Assembly (NCBI GenBank): GCA_022712845.1 | Contig: JAFLJV010000090.1 | Coordinates: 1 to 7,996, forward strand | DNA from: Sulfurimonas sp. | GTDB taxonomy: Bacteria > Campylobacterota > Campylobacteria > Campylobacterales > Sulfurimonadaceae | Direction: 5' to 3' | DNA length: 7,996 nt | Shown: positions 1 through 6,702 of the stretch, piece after piece | Position numbering within the stretch: position 1 is the first letter of the stretch | How the letters are laid out: every line of letters begins with the position of its first letter | The notes under the pieces: generated by a model | What the model saw: only the letters and a program-made list of their open reading frames with translations | Database searches by the model: none | Told to the model about the DNA's origin: nothing | Made by a program: the position numbers and the translations under genes

Positions 1-2306
1 GCAGTAGCTTTTGCTGCATATGGATCATACTTAGCATTAAATCTCCATGATGTTTCTTTACCATCAACAACAGGCCATTTAAGACCACGAACTTTATGAT
101 AAACATCAAATCCTGCAAGGTCATGACCATGTCCACGAGTAAACGCAGCATACTCTTCCCAAAGATATTTTTGAATAAAGAAACCATAACCTTTAAATAC
201 TTTACCATCTGAGCCAATAACATCTCTACTATCACCATAAGCTTCAGAATTATCATATCCAGTTTGGATAGGATCTTTTTGGTCAAGTTTATATGATTTT
301 GCAATTTTATTAGCAAAAAGAATTTCAAACATAGTTGTGTTTTCTTTATATCCCATTGCTTTTGCTTGCTCAATTACACTTGGTAGTGCTTTTTTTCTTG
401 GACCTGATGGTGCCCATTCGCCCCATAGATCTTTAACTGTAAATCTTTTAGAAAGTTCAATCCATTGCCATGTATCACTCATTGCATCACCAACAGGAAC
501 AACTTGTTGTCTCCAGTGTTGAGTACGACGCTCTGCGTTACCATAAGCTCCCCATTTCTCATACATCATAGCAGATGGTAAGATAAGGTCAGATACTTTA
601 GCTGAGATACCAGGGTATCCGTCAGAAGTAACAATAAAGTTATCCATTTCACGAGCTGCTTTAATCCAGTGAGTTGCTGAGGCAGTATTTTGGTAAGGGT
701 TACAAACATTTACCCATGCAAATTTAATTAAACCATCTTCAATTCCTCTATGAAGAGCCATAAGATGCTGTTTACCAACACCATTTAAAGTTTTTTCAGG
801 AATCATCCATTTATTCTCAGCAATTTTTCTATGCTTAGGATTTTTCACCATCATATCAGCTGGCAATCTATGTGTAAATGTACCAACTTCACGAGCAGTA
901 CCACAAGCAGAAGGTTGACCAGTTAAACTAAATGCACCATCACCTGGGTGAGCTTGTTTATTTAGTAAAAAGTGAACATTATAAGCAAGTGTATTCGTCC
1001 AAGTACCTCGAGTATGTTGGTTCATACCCATTGTCCAAAAAGATACTACTTTTCTACCTTTTTCAATGTATAGGTTAGCTAATTCTTGAAGTTTTACTTT
1101 AAAGTCTTCAATATTTTCATTAGGGTCACCTTTTACAATATTTGCTGTATACTCGAGTGTATATGGCTCTAAAGATTTTTTATACTCTTCAAATGAAATT
1201 TCCCAGTGGCCAAGAGTTCCACTAGTATGTTTCATTGTATCACCAGTTTTGTAACCAAAAGGTTTTAGTGCAGGTCCTTCTTTTTTAGAAACAGTAGTTT
1301 TCATTTCTTTAGCAATGATTTCCATCTCTAATGCAGAGTATTTACCCTCTTTAAGACTTTTTTCATTTGCTCTTCTCATACCATAACCGATATTTACAGG
1401 GCCAGCTGCAAAAATCATATGTTTCTTAACAAAATCCCAGTCTATAGTACCTTCTTTTTCATCTCTCATTACAATTTCTCTTGCAACATAGTTCCAAAGA
1501 GCAGTATCTGTATTTGGTGAGAATATAATTTCAGTATCAGCTAAATCTGAAGTTCTATGAGTATAAGTTTGAATAGATATAACTTTTACTCTCTCAGGGT
1601 CTGAAAGTTTTCTATCTGTAACACGAGACCAAAGGATTGGGTGCATTTCAGCCATGTTTGAGCCCCAAGCTACGATAGTATCAGTTAATTCGATATCATC
1701 ATAACAACCAGATGGCTCATCAACACCAAATGTTTGATAAAAACCAACAACTGCAGATGCCATACAGTGACGAGCATTTGGATCGATAGCATTTGATCTA
1801 AATCCAGCTTTCATCATCTTTGTAGCTGCATATCCCTCTTGAATTGTATATTGACCAGATGAAAAAATAGCAACAGATTCAGGTCCAGCATGTTTAAGTG
1901 CTTTTCTGATATTTAGTTCCATCTCATCAAAAGCTCTTTCCCATGAGATTGGAGCAAATTTACCTTTTTTATCGAAGTTGCCTTTAGAATCAACTCTAAG
2001 TAGAGGTTGAGTTAATCTATCTGCACCATACATAATCTTAGCATTAAAATAACCTTTAATACAATTTAAACCTCTATTAACAGGGGCTGCCGGATCCCCT
2101 TTAACAGCAACAATTTTACCGTTTTTCGTTGCCATCATAATACCACAACCAGTACCACAGAAACGACAAGCTGATTTGTCCCATCTCCAGTCGCTTTCAG
2201 CACTTATTGCTGCTGCTTCTAGCTCTGCTGGTACACTCATACCAATAGCCGCTGCTGCAGACGCTGCTGCTGAACTTTTAAGAAATTCTCTTCTTGAAAG
2301 TGACAT
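1..2306 (-). CDS. napA: Periplasmic nitrate reductase catalytic subunit NapA (3' end beyond window)
   Basis: Molybdoenzyme that reduces nitrate to nitrite in the periplasm, the first step of nitrate respiration, denitrification or ammonification. About 768 codons are visible with no stop; full-length epsilonproteobacterial NapA is roughly 925-950 residues, so the C-terminal part (molybdopterin-binding end) is cut off by the window edge. The protein opens with a perfect twin-arginine signal, SRREFLK at residues 4-10, then an Ala-rich stretch to about residue 33, showing Tat export with cofactor already inserted. The [4Fe-4S] ligands are Cys47, Cys50, Cys54 and Cys82. The molybdenum ligand is Cys181 in the motif [10 protein letters not shown]. 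The ATG at 2306 is supported by AGGAG (2312-2316) five bases upstream and by the Tat signal starting at once. A promoter with a Crp/Fnr-type site lies upstream. In this phylum the order is usually napAGHBFLD, so partner genes are expected past the left edge. The ORF looks intact as far as it goes. Confidence 0.97.
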   Translation of the reverse strand, partial: MSLSRREFLKSSAAASAAAAIGMSVPAELEAAAISAESDWRWDKSACRFCGTGCGIMMATKNGKIVAVKGDPAAPVNRGLNCIKGYFNAKIMYGADRLTQPLLRVDSKGNFDKKGKFAPISWERAFDEMELNIRKALKHAGPESVAIFSSGQYTIQEGYAATKMMKAGFRSNAIDPNARHCMASAVVGFYQTFGVDEPSGCYDDIELTDTIVAWGSNMAEMHPILWSRVTDRKLSDPERVKVISIQTYTHRTSDLADTEIIFSPNTDTALWNYVAREIVMRDEKEGTIDWDFVKKHMIFAAGPVNIGYGMRRANEKSLKEGKYSALEMEIIAKEMKTTVSKKEGPALKPFGYKTGDTMKHTSGTLGHWEISFEEYKKSLEPYTLEYTANIVKGDPNENIEDFKVKLQELANLYIEKGRKVVSFWTMGMNQHTRGTWTNTLAYNVHFLLNKQAHPGDGAFSLTGQPSACGTAREVGTFTHRLPADMMVKNPKHRKIAENKWMIPEKTLNGVGKQHLMALHRGIEDGLIKFAWVNVCNPYQNTASATHWIKAAREMDNFIVTSDGYPGISAKVSDLILPSAMMYEKWGAYGNAERRTQHWRQQVVPVGDAMSDTWQWIELSKRFTVKDLWGEWAPSGPRKKALPSVIEQAKAMGYKENTTMFEILFANKIAKSYKLDQKDPIQTGYDNSEAYGDSRDVIGSDGKVFKGYGFFIQKYLWEEYAAFTRGHGHDLAGFDVYHKVRGLKWPVVDGKETSWRFNAKYDPYAAKAT

Positions 2307-2355
2307 ATTTTCTCCTATATAATAATTTTTGTTAAGGTGTCCATTAACGGTATTG

Positions 2356-2364
2356 ATAATAGCA
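2356..2364 (-). promoter_or_regulatory. Predicted napA promoter, extended -10
   Basis: On the minus strand the sequence reads TGC-TATTAT, an extended -10 element (TGn plus a 5/6 match to TATAAT). It predicts a transcript start near 2349 and a leader of about 43 bases before the napA ATG. No -35 hexamer is evident, as expected for an activator-dependent promoter. The palindrome at 2384-2399 is centred 33 bp from the middle of this hexamer, close to the class II spacing of Crp/Fnr activators. The start site is predicted, not measured. Confidence 0.55.
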
Positions 2365-2383
2365 CTTTGATAGGTTTAAAATC

Positions 2384-2399
2384 TTTGACTTAGGTCAAA
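2384..2399. promoter_or_regulatory. Crp/Fnr-type operator upstream of napA
   Basis: TTTGAC-TTAG-GTCAAA is a perfect 6-4-6 inverted repeat. It has the geometry of Crp/Fnr-family sites (Fnr: TTGAT-N4-ATCAA), with C/G in place of T/A at the inner position. Its centre (2391.5) lies at about -42 relative to the start predicted from the -10 at 2356-2361, the class II activating position. The likely binder is the regulator encoded at 3469-4137, whose recognition helix has the E-x-x-S-R pattern that reads a TTGA core. Another Fnr-like protein elsewhere in the genome could also bind. Confidence 0.65.
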
Positions 2400-2464
2400 A
2401 GATTAGATTATTTTATTAAGTTTGGTTTTATTAATGAAAAATGTAGATATTAGTAGCACTAAAA

Positions 2465-3472
2465 TCATGATTTGATTTCTTGACAACTTTTTGTTAGTTT
2501 TTCTAATTCTTCTTTAAGATTTGAGAGTTTTTTTGTAGAGTTTATTAGCTCTTCAGTTGATTCAATTACAATATCTTCACTGTTGTTTAAGTGTTTTGAA
2601 ATTAGTGATTTATCTTTTAATTCACAGAGAATAGTATCAAATTCATCTGTTAGCTCTTCGAGTTTTGAAGAAGCATACTCTGATTGTTTGAGTGCCTCAT
2701 TTGAGTGATCCATGGCTGCATTTATTTTTTGTACAAAACAATTTATTGTATCGCCAACTTCTATAATTTCACTCTCACTTTCTGCTCCAAGTTTTATAGG
2801 CATAAATTTGGATTTTTCTTTATCTTCTAAGAGTAATTTTGAATACTCGGAAAATATTTCAACATGTGATTCAATAGATTTTAATTGTATTAATGAATAA
2901 ATAAACATTAAAATGAGAATAGCTAAAGATACATATTGAAAAGTTTTTATAAATCTTGTTTTATCTTCGGAATTGTTCGTATACATTGTTACAAGTTTAT
3001 CTACATTATCCAATAAAATTGTATTATTTTTATATATTGATTGTACAATTTTTTCCCCTGCATCTCTGTCAGAGTAAGAAACTGTTAATAGTTTGAACGT
3101 TTGAACATCTTCATAATAAGCATTCCATAATTTATGTATTTCATTTAATTGATCTGATATTTTTTTTACTGAAACAGGAGGTATGTTTTTATCATGATCA
3201 CCATGTTTTATAATATTTAAGCCTTTTATAAATTCATTGCTTGCTGCGTTTAATTCATAAAAATCACTAGTATATGTATAGTGAAGATAAAAAATATTTT
3301 TAGCAATTTTTTGAGTTAACATTCTTTGCTTTCCAGCAATATTTATCATAGCAGCATCTTTTGTATTTTGTTGATTTAAGTATATAGTTGTACTTATTAT
3401 ACTAGCCATTAAGAATACAAGAAGTGCTACAATTAGTTTTATTTTTGTACTAATTTTATTTATTTTTTTCAT
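2465..3472 (-). CDS. Membrane receptor with PilJ/NarX-like nitrate-sensing domain and no catalytic output
   Basis: Predicted inner-membrane sensor of 335 residues. Transmembrane helix 1 is at about 11-32, a periplasmic helical domain at about 33-175, and transmembrane helix 2 at about 178-196. Right after helix 1 is MINIAGKQRMLTQKIAK (42-58), which fits the PilJ N-terminal family (type IV pili methyl-accepting chemotaxis transducer N-term) and the P-box of the nitrate sensors NarX and NarQ. Gly47 and Arg50 fall where NarQ contacts nitrate. The cytoplasmic part (197-335) has a weakly HAMP-like stretch (about 225-250), then charged coiled coil to the end. No histidine kinase, GGDEF or MCP signalling hairpin is present. 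The start overlaps the regulator stop as ATGA, so the two are translationally coupled. Nitrate sensing is inferred from the motif and from napA next door; signalling to the Crp/Fnr partner is a hypothesis. It could instead be the remnant of a longer sensor, but only 158 bp separate its stop from napA and hold no leftover domain. Confidence 0.82.
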   Translation of the reverse strand: MKKINKISTKIKLIVALLVFLMASIISTTIYLNQQNTKDAAMINIAGKQRMLTQKIAKNIFYLHYTYTSDFYELNAASNEFIKGLNIIKHGDHDKNIPPVSVKKISDQLNEIHKLWNAYYEDVQTFKLLTVSYSDRDAGEKIVQSIYKNNTILLDNVDKLVTMYTNNSEDKTRFIKTFQYVSLAILILMFIYSLIQLKSIESHVEIFSEYSKLLLEDKEKSKFMPIKLGAESESEIIEVGDTINCFVQKINAAMDHSNEALKQSEYASSKLEELTDEFDTILCELKDKSLISKHLNNSEDIVIESTEELINSTKKLSNLKEELEKLTKSCQEIKS

Positions 3473-4137
3473 GATTCTTCACCTCTATAAATATTTTTTA
3501 ATGCCTCTTTGTCACAAATTGAAATTTCAGAACTATCAACTTGAATAATAGAACTTCTTTTTAATTTTTTTAATACACGAGAAAGAGTTTCAGGTTGAAT
3601 ATGCAACATAAAAGAGACTTCATGTCTTTTAAGTTTGTTAAACATCTCTAAATCAGAGCTTAACATAAAGGCAACTTTAGCAGTAGCATCAAATACAAGC
3701 TCCCTATTTACGACACAATGAAGCTGTTGAGTTTTTAAAAGTATTTCATTTATAAATTCATTATTAAGAATATTTTTGTGCAAAAATTTAGATTTAAGTT
3801 CTGTAAAATTTACTTCTAGAACAATACTGTCTTCCATAAATTCTGCATTAGAAAAGCAATATATAGAATCATTATCTAAAGTAGTTAATTCTGAAATAAG
3901 AGAGTTTTTGTGTATATGATAAAGAAATATTTCATTTTCAAATTTATCAATTTTATATACTTTTAAGAGTCCTGAAATTAGAAAAAAAATTTTATTGTAT
4001 GAGTCATTTTCGTAATAAAGAATGGAGCTACATGGATACTTAATAATATTTGATATGCTTTTAACCATATTCAATTGTTCATTTGTAAGTGAATTAAAAA
4101 ATGATAATTGTTTTATATATTTTAGTTTATTGTTCAT
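3469..4137 (-). CDS. Crp/Fnr-family transcriptional regulator
   Basis: Predicted cytoplasmic DNA-binding protein of 222 residues, normal length for the family. Residues about 10-125 form the cyclic-nucleotide-binding-type beta barrel (LSFFNSLTNEQL, then ILYYENDSYNKIFFLISGLLKVYK), followed by the dimer helix (about 125-155) and a C-terminal winged helix-turn-helix. The recognition helix contains PETLSRVLKKLKRSSII (182-198); Glu183, Ser186 and Arg187 give the Fnr-like E-x-x-S-R pattern. The N-terminal cysteine cluster that holds the [4Fe-4S] centre of Fnr is absent (cysteines only at 36, 94, 141 and 208), and the Arg-Ser pair that binds cAMP phosphate in Crp is not apparent, so it is neither a classical Fnr nor a cAMP receptor. 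Its stop overlaps the start of the PilJ-domain receptor gene by 4 bp. Position and a matching site suggest that it controls napA. The ribosome binding site is weak (AAGTGA). Confidence 0.9.
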   Translation of the reverse strand: MNNKLKYIKQLSFFNSLTNEQLNMVKSISNIIKYPCSSILYYENDSYNKIFFLISGLLKVYKIDKFENEIFLYHIHKNSLISELTTLDNDSIYCFSNAEFMEDSIVLEVNFTELKSKFLHKNILNNEFINEILLKTQQLHCVVNRELVFDATAKVAFMLSSDLEMFNKLKRHEVSFMLHIQPETLSRVLKKLKRSSIIQVDSSEISICDKEALKNIYRGEES

Positions 4138-4173
4138 ATCACTTTTACACTACTTTAACTTTAAATTGTATGT

Positions 4174-4182
4174 ATTTTAGCA
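4174..4182 (-). promoter_or_regulatory. Predicted promoter of the regulator-receptor operon
   Basis: The minus strand reads TGC-TAAAAT, an extended -10 (TGn with a 5/6 hexamer match). It would start transcription near 4167 and give a leader of about 30 bases before the regulator ATG at 4137. No well-spaced -35 hexamer is seen. The region is very AT-rich, so chance matches are likely; the TGn extension is the main support. Confidence 0.4.
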
Positions 4183-4210
4183 TAAATTATCTTTAAATTT
4201 TAAAATCAAT

Positions 4211-4227
4211 TTGGAATGATATTTGCT
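4211..4227 (+). promoter_or_regulatory. Sigma-54 (RpoN) promoter of the diguanylate cyclase gene
   Basis: TTGGAATGATATTTGCT matches the -24/-12 consensus YTGGCACGRNNNTTGCW at 12 of the 14 specified positions, including both invariant dinucleotides GG (4213-4214) and GC (4225-4226) with the required 10-bp spacing between them. TTGGAA followed by TTTGCT also resembles Campylobacter flagellar RpoN promoters. It predicts a start near 4238, giving a leader of about 27 bases to the ATG at 4265. That leader includes the AGGAGG, whereas an ATG at 4247 would have only about 9 bases. Confidence 0.7.
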
Positions 4228-4254
4228 ATTTATTTGAATTAATTAAATGGATTT

Positions 4255-4260
4255 AGGAGG
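4255..4260 (+). promoter_or_regulatory. Ribosome binding site that sets the start of the cyclase gene
   Basis: A perfect AGGAGG lies four bases before the ATG at 4265. The upstream in-frame ATG at 4247 has no Shine-Dalgarno sequence, and using it would place this AGGAGG inside the coding region, so 4265 is preferred. Confidence 0.8.
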
Positions 4261-4264
4261 TTGT

Positions 4265-5524
4265 ATGCAGTTTATAGAAGCTTTAAAATTAAGAAGCAAA
4301 CTTCTATTTATTTTTATTATTATAACTATAGGTCTTGTAATTATTGGGTTTATTGGTGCAATAAACTTAAATTCAATGAAAAAAAATCTAGATTCTCTTT
4401 ATTTCGGCTCACTTGTTCCTGTTATAGAATTAAACGCTATGTTACAAATATATAATGGTGATTTAAGTAATGTTATTCATAAAGCTAAAAATTCTGAAAT
4501 TTCCAATAATGAAGTAAAACTACAAATTAATACAGCTATTGTAGCCATAAATAATGAGTGGAAAAAATATGAATCACATTTTAAAAGAGATGATGAACTT
4601 CAGTATATAGAATACGCTTCACAAGAGATAAAAACTACAAACAATTATTTTATTAAAATCATCAATTCTATGGAGAGAGGTAATGATATGAGATATGTAT
4701 CAATTACAAATCTAGAAAACAAAATAACTCATATACAAAAGATAATAAATAAACTAATAAGTTATGAAGTGACAATTGCTAAGTATGAACGTAAAAACTT
4801 TTTAAAAGTATATGATTCAATCATGAAAGAAGTTGGTTTAATTTTACTTATGATTATTTTTGGAGTTTTGGTGATTTCATATCAAGTATTTAAAAGTATT
4901 CAGAGGGATCAAACTGCTTTAGAAGTTACTACTAAAAAATTAAAAAGAGCCAATAAAAAACTTGAAAATGTTTCATATACAGACTCTTTAACAGGATTAT
5001 ACAATAGAAGGTATTTTAATTTAATCTATGATAGAGAATTAAAAAGAGCAAAAAGAACACATAATTATATCACTTTTATGATGTTAGATATAGACTATTT
5101 TAAACAGTATAATGATACCTATGGACATATTGAGGGTGATTTTGCACTTAAAAGTGTTGCTAAAGTTTTAAATGATACACTAAAGCGTCCTGGTGATTTT
5201 GTATTTAGACTTGGTGGTGAAGAGTTTGGAGTATTACTTGCGGAGACTTCAGAGTCAAATAGTGCTACAATAGCTCGTAATATTTGTGATGCAATTAGAG
5301 GGCGTGAGATAAAACATAAAAATTCTAAAGTAAATGAATTTTTAACTATTTCTGTTGGTGTAGCTTGTTGTATAGCGGATGAAGCTCTTGATGAAGAAAT
5401 TCTTATCACTAGAGCTGATGAGATGCTTTATAAATCAAAAGATGGTGGCAGAGATACTTATAGTATAACAACAAATGTTTCTCATGCTAAACCACAAAAA
5501 ATAAAAGATAAAGATACAGCTTAG
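4265..5524 (+). CDS. Membrane-bound diguanylate cyclase with periplasmic four-helix-bundle sensor
   Basis: Predicted to make cyclic di-GMP from two GTP in response to a periplasmic signal. Counting from the ATG at 4265 (419 residues): transmembrane helix 1 at about 12-34; a periplasmic helical domain of about 150 residues resembling the 4HB_MCP bundle of chemoreceptors (LDSLYFGSLVPVIELNAML near its start); transmembrane helix 2 at about 190-208; a short coiled linker; and a GGDEF domain at about 236-402. Active-site features are intact: DSLTGLYNRRYF (240-251), metal- and GTP-binding DIDYFKQYNDTYGH (275-288), and GGEEF (317-321). An RPGD inhibitory site (308-311) lies exactly five residues before GGEEF, so product feedback inhibition is expected. 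The ligand is unknown. It is transcribed divergently from the Crp/Fnr regulator and preceded by a sigma-54 promoter match, hinting at control with flagellar genes. Its stop overlaps the stop of the convergent SUI1-family gene by 4 bp (TTAG). Confidence 0.93.
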   Translation: MQFIEALKLRSKLLFIFIIITIGLVIIGFIGAINLNSMKKNLDSLYFGSLVPVIELNAMLQIYNGDLSNVIHKAKNSEISNNEVKLQINTAIVAINNEWKKYESHFKRDDELQYIEYASQEIKTTNNYFIKIINSMERGNDMRYVSITNLENKITHIQKIINKLISYEVTIAKYERKNFLKVYDSIMKEVGLILLMIIFGVLVISYQVFKSIQRDQTALEVTTKKLKRANKKLENVSYTDSLTGLYNRRYFNLIYDRELKRAKRTHNYITFMMLDIDYFKQYNDTYGHIEGDFALKSVAKVLNDTLKRPGDFVFRLGGEEFGVLLAETSESNSATIARNICDAIRGREIKHKNSKVNEFLTISVGVACCIADEALDEEILITRADEMLYKSKDGGRDTYSITTNVSHAKPQKIKDKDTA

Positions 5525-5865
5525 TGATTGTTTTTAAATCTAAAACCTTGAGTAAGCAAAAGTTCACGAAGTTTTTCTTTTAGTTCACCTTGAAACTCCA
5601 TCCAATTATCTTTATAGCTTCCACCACATCCTAGTTTTTTTTTAAGAGTTTTTAAAGTAGATGATGCATCATCTTTACTTAGTTGAAACTCTCCAACCAA
5701 GGTTACAGTTTTTCCACGGCGTTTCTCTTTTTTAAAGATTAAAAAATGTTTTTTTGGCTCTAGAATTTCATTTGAAATAGTTGTTTTACGATGAATTTGA
5801 ACTTCACCCCACCCATTATCTATATCTGCACCGATAAAGATATCTAGTTTTTTACCTCTACTCAT
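5521..5865 (-). CDS. yciH: SUI1/YciH-family translation factor (eIF1-like)
   Basis: Small protein of 114 residues belonging to the SUI1 family, homologues of eukaryotic and archaeal initiation factor eIF1, thought to act on the small ribosomal subunit in start-site fidelity. The C-terminal SUI1 core spans about 42-110. It contains the basic hairpin KKEKRRGKTVTLV (45-57), LKKKLGCGGSYKD (74-86) with the signature GCGG, and the conserved QG at 92-93 followed by a helix. Residues 1-40 are a variable N-terminal extension, as in E. coli YciH. The gene starts directly at the stop of the DUF5718-like gene (TAAATG, no gap) with no clear Shine-Dalgarno sequence, so translation is probably coupled. It is last in an operon with an ABC-F gene, also ribosome-linked. 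The bacterial role is not well defined. Confidence 0.88.
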   Translation of the reverse strand: MSRGKKLDIFIGADIDNGWGEVQIHRKTTISNEILEPKKHFLIFKKEKRRGKTVTLVGEFQLSKDDASSTLKTLKKKLGCGGSYKDNWMEFQGELKEKLRELLLTQGFRFKNNH

Positions 5866-6702
5866 TTAGATGACTTTTTGAGCCAATACACTCATATTAG
5901 TATTACCATATGAGCTGTTCTGTACACTTTTTATTACATCATCAGAAGTGATATTTTTTGCATTATAAACTATAATAATCACTTCATCATTTGACTTTAA
6001 AAAGGTGCTTTCTCCATATGGAGTATATCTTGTTGCGCCTATACTTATAACAGCTTCTTGTGGATTATTGCATGTGGAGATATATTCACTTAATGGCTCT
6101 AGTGGACCAAAATCTTTTTGAGTATTTATCTGCTTTGTCATCCAATTTTCAAGTTTTTCATAAAGGTAGCTATATCCACTTAATTCAACATCTTCACCAT
6201 AAGCGTGAACTTTATCATTACGACGTAAGAAACTACAGATTGAGTAGCTATCCATAACTCCACCTTTTGAGAACTTATCAATAATAAAAAGATTATCAGA
6301 GATACCCTTAGATGCCACGCCCCAGTTTTTCTTGTCACTTATTTTATTAGCACCAGCTACTCTAATAGAGCAGTCATTATATGCACCAAAGTGAGTTGGT
6401 ATAATTTTTGATAGTTTATTATTAACATACTCAAGTTTACAGATAAGACCAACTTCTGGCTCAGCTTGAACATTTACATTCTCTTTTGGAAGGGTAATAG
6501 TATCACTTGATAGAGGATAAGTATTTAAAATCTCTTTAGCATTACTTACTGGTTGTGGTAGATAAAAAGGAAACATCCCTTTTGGAGCTGCTTCATCTGC
6601 TGTAATAATATCCTTAAACTCTTCAAGCTCACCAGCTTGAGCTAAGTGAAGAGCAAAATTACCAGCAATGCCAAGACCTATAAAATTTTTATATTTTTCC
6701 AT
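5866..6702 (-). CDS. DUF5718-like protein, probable fumarylacetoacetate-hydrolase fold
   Basis: Predicted soluble protein of 278 residues, recalled as DUF5718 from Campylobacterota genomes; function unknown. Several positions fit the fumarylacetoacetate hydrolase (FAH) superfamily, in order: EPEVGLI (81-87) matching the metal-binding E-x-E; NDCSIR (109-114), whose Asp110 fits the third acidic ligand; NWGVASKG (126-133), with Lys132 at the catalytic-lysine position; and GATRYTPYGESTFLKSNDEV (222-241), matching the family's TGTPxGVG-then-GDxV ending. FAH enzymes are metal-dependent C-C hydrolases, isomerases or decarboxylases, so an enzymatic role is plausible but the substrate is unknown. The start at 6702 is chosen because MEKYKNFIGLGIAGNF fits the family and GAGG lies about 10 bases upstream; in-frame ATGs at 6729 and 6720 lie deeper inside ybiT. 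With this start the gene overlaps ybiT by 14 bp. No signal peptide or membrane segment is seen. Confidence 0.82.
   Translation of the reverse strand: MEKYKNFIGLGIAGNFALHLAQAGELEEFKDIITADEAAPKGMFPFYLPQPVSNAKEILNTYPLSSDTITLPKENVNVQAEPEVGLICKLEYVNNKLSKIIPTHFGAYNDCSIRVAGANKISDKKNWGVASKGISDNLFIIDKFSKGGVMDSYSICSFLRRNDKVHAYGEDVELSGYSYLYEKLENWMTKQINTQKDFGPLEPLSEYISTCNNPQEAVISIGATRYTPYGESTFLKSNDEVIIIVYNAKNITSDDVIKSVQNSSYGNTNMSVLAQKVI

Noticed and set aside
337..522. Plus-strand reading frame of 61 codons inside napA
   Set aside because: It lies antisense within conserved NapA coding sequence, has no ribosome binding site and no recognisable domain; the same applies to other short frames opposite ybiT, the receptor and the cyclase.
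2449..2461. Short inverted repeat TTAGTAGCACTAA after the receptor gene as a terminator
   Set aside because: The stem is only five base pairs, AT-rich, and is not followed by a U-tract on the minus strand; too weak to call.
4196..4247. Additional Crp/Fnr-like half-sites (ATCAA at 4205-4209, TTGAA near 4234) suggesting autoregulation
   Set aside because: Partner half-sites match poorly and positions do not fit activator spacing; such half-sites are expected by chance in this AT-rich gap.
4247..4264. Upstream ATG as the start of the cyclase gene
   Set aside because: It has no Shine-Dalgarno sequence, sits only about 9 bases after the predicted sigma-54 start, and would bury a perfect AGGAGG inside the coding region; the ATG at 4265 fits better.
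5635..5643. Homopolymer of nine T (A on the coding strand) in the SUI1 gene, and 8-base runs at 3160-3167 and 3982-3989, as phase-variation tracts
   Set aside because: All encode ordinary Lys or Phe codons within conserved or plausible sequence in an AT-rich genome; contingency tracts in this phylum are more typically long G/C runs.
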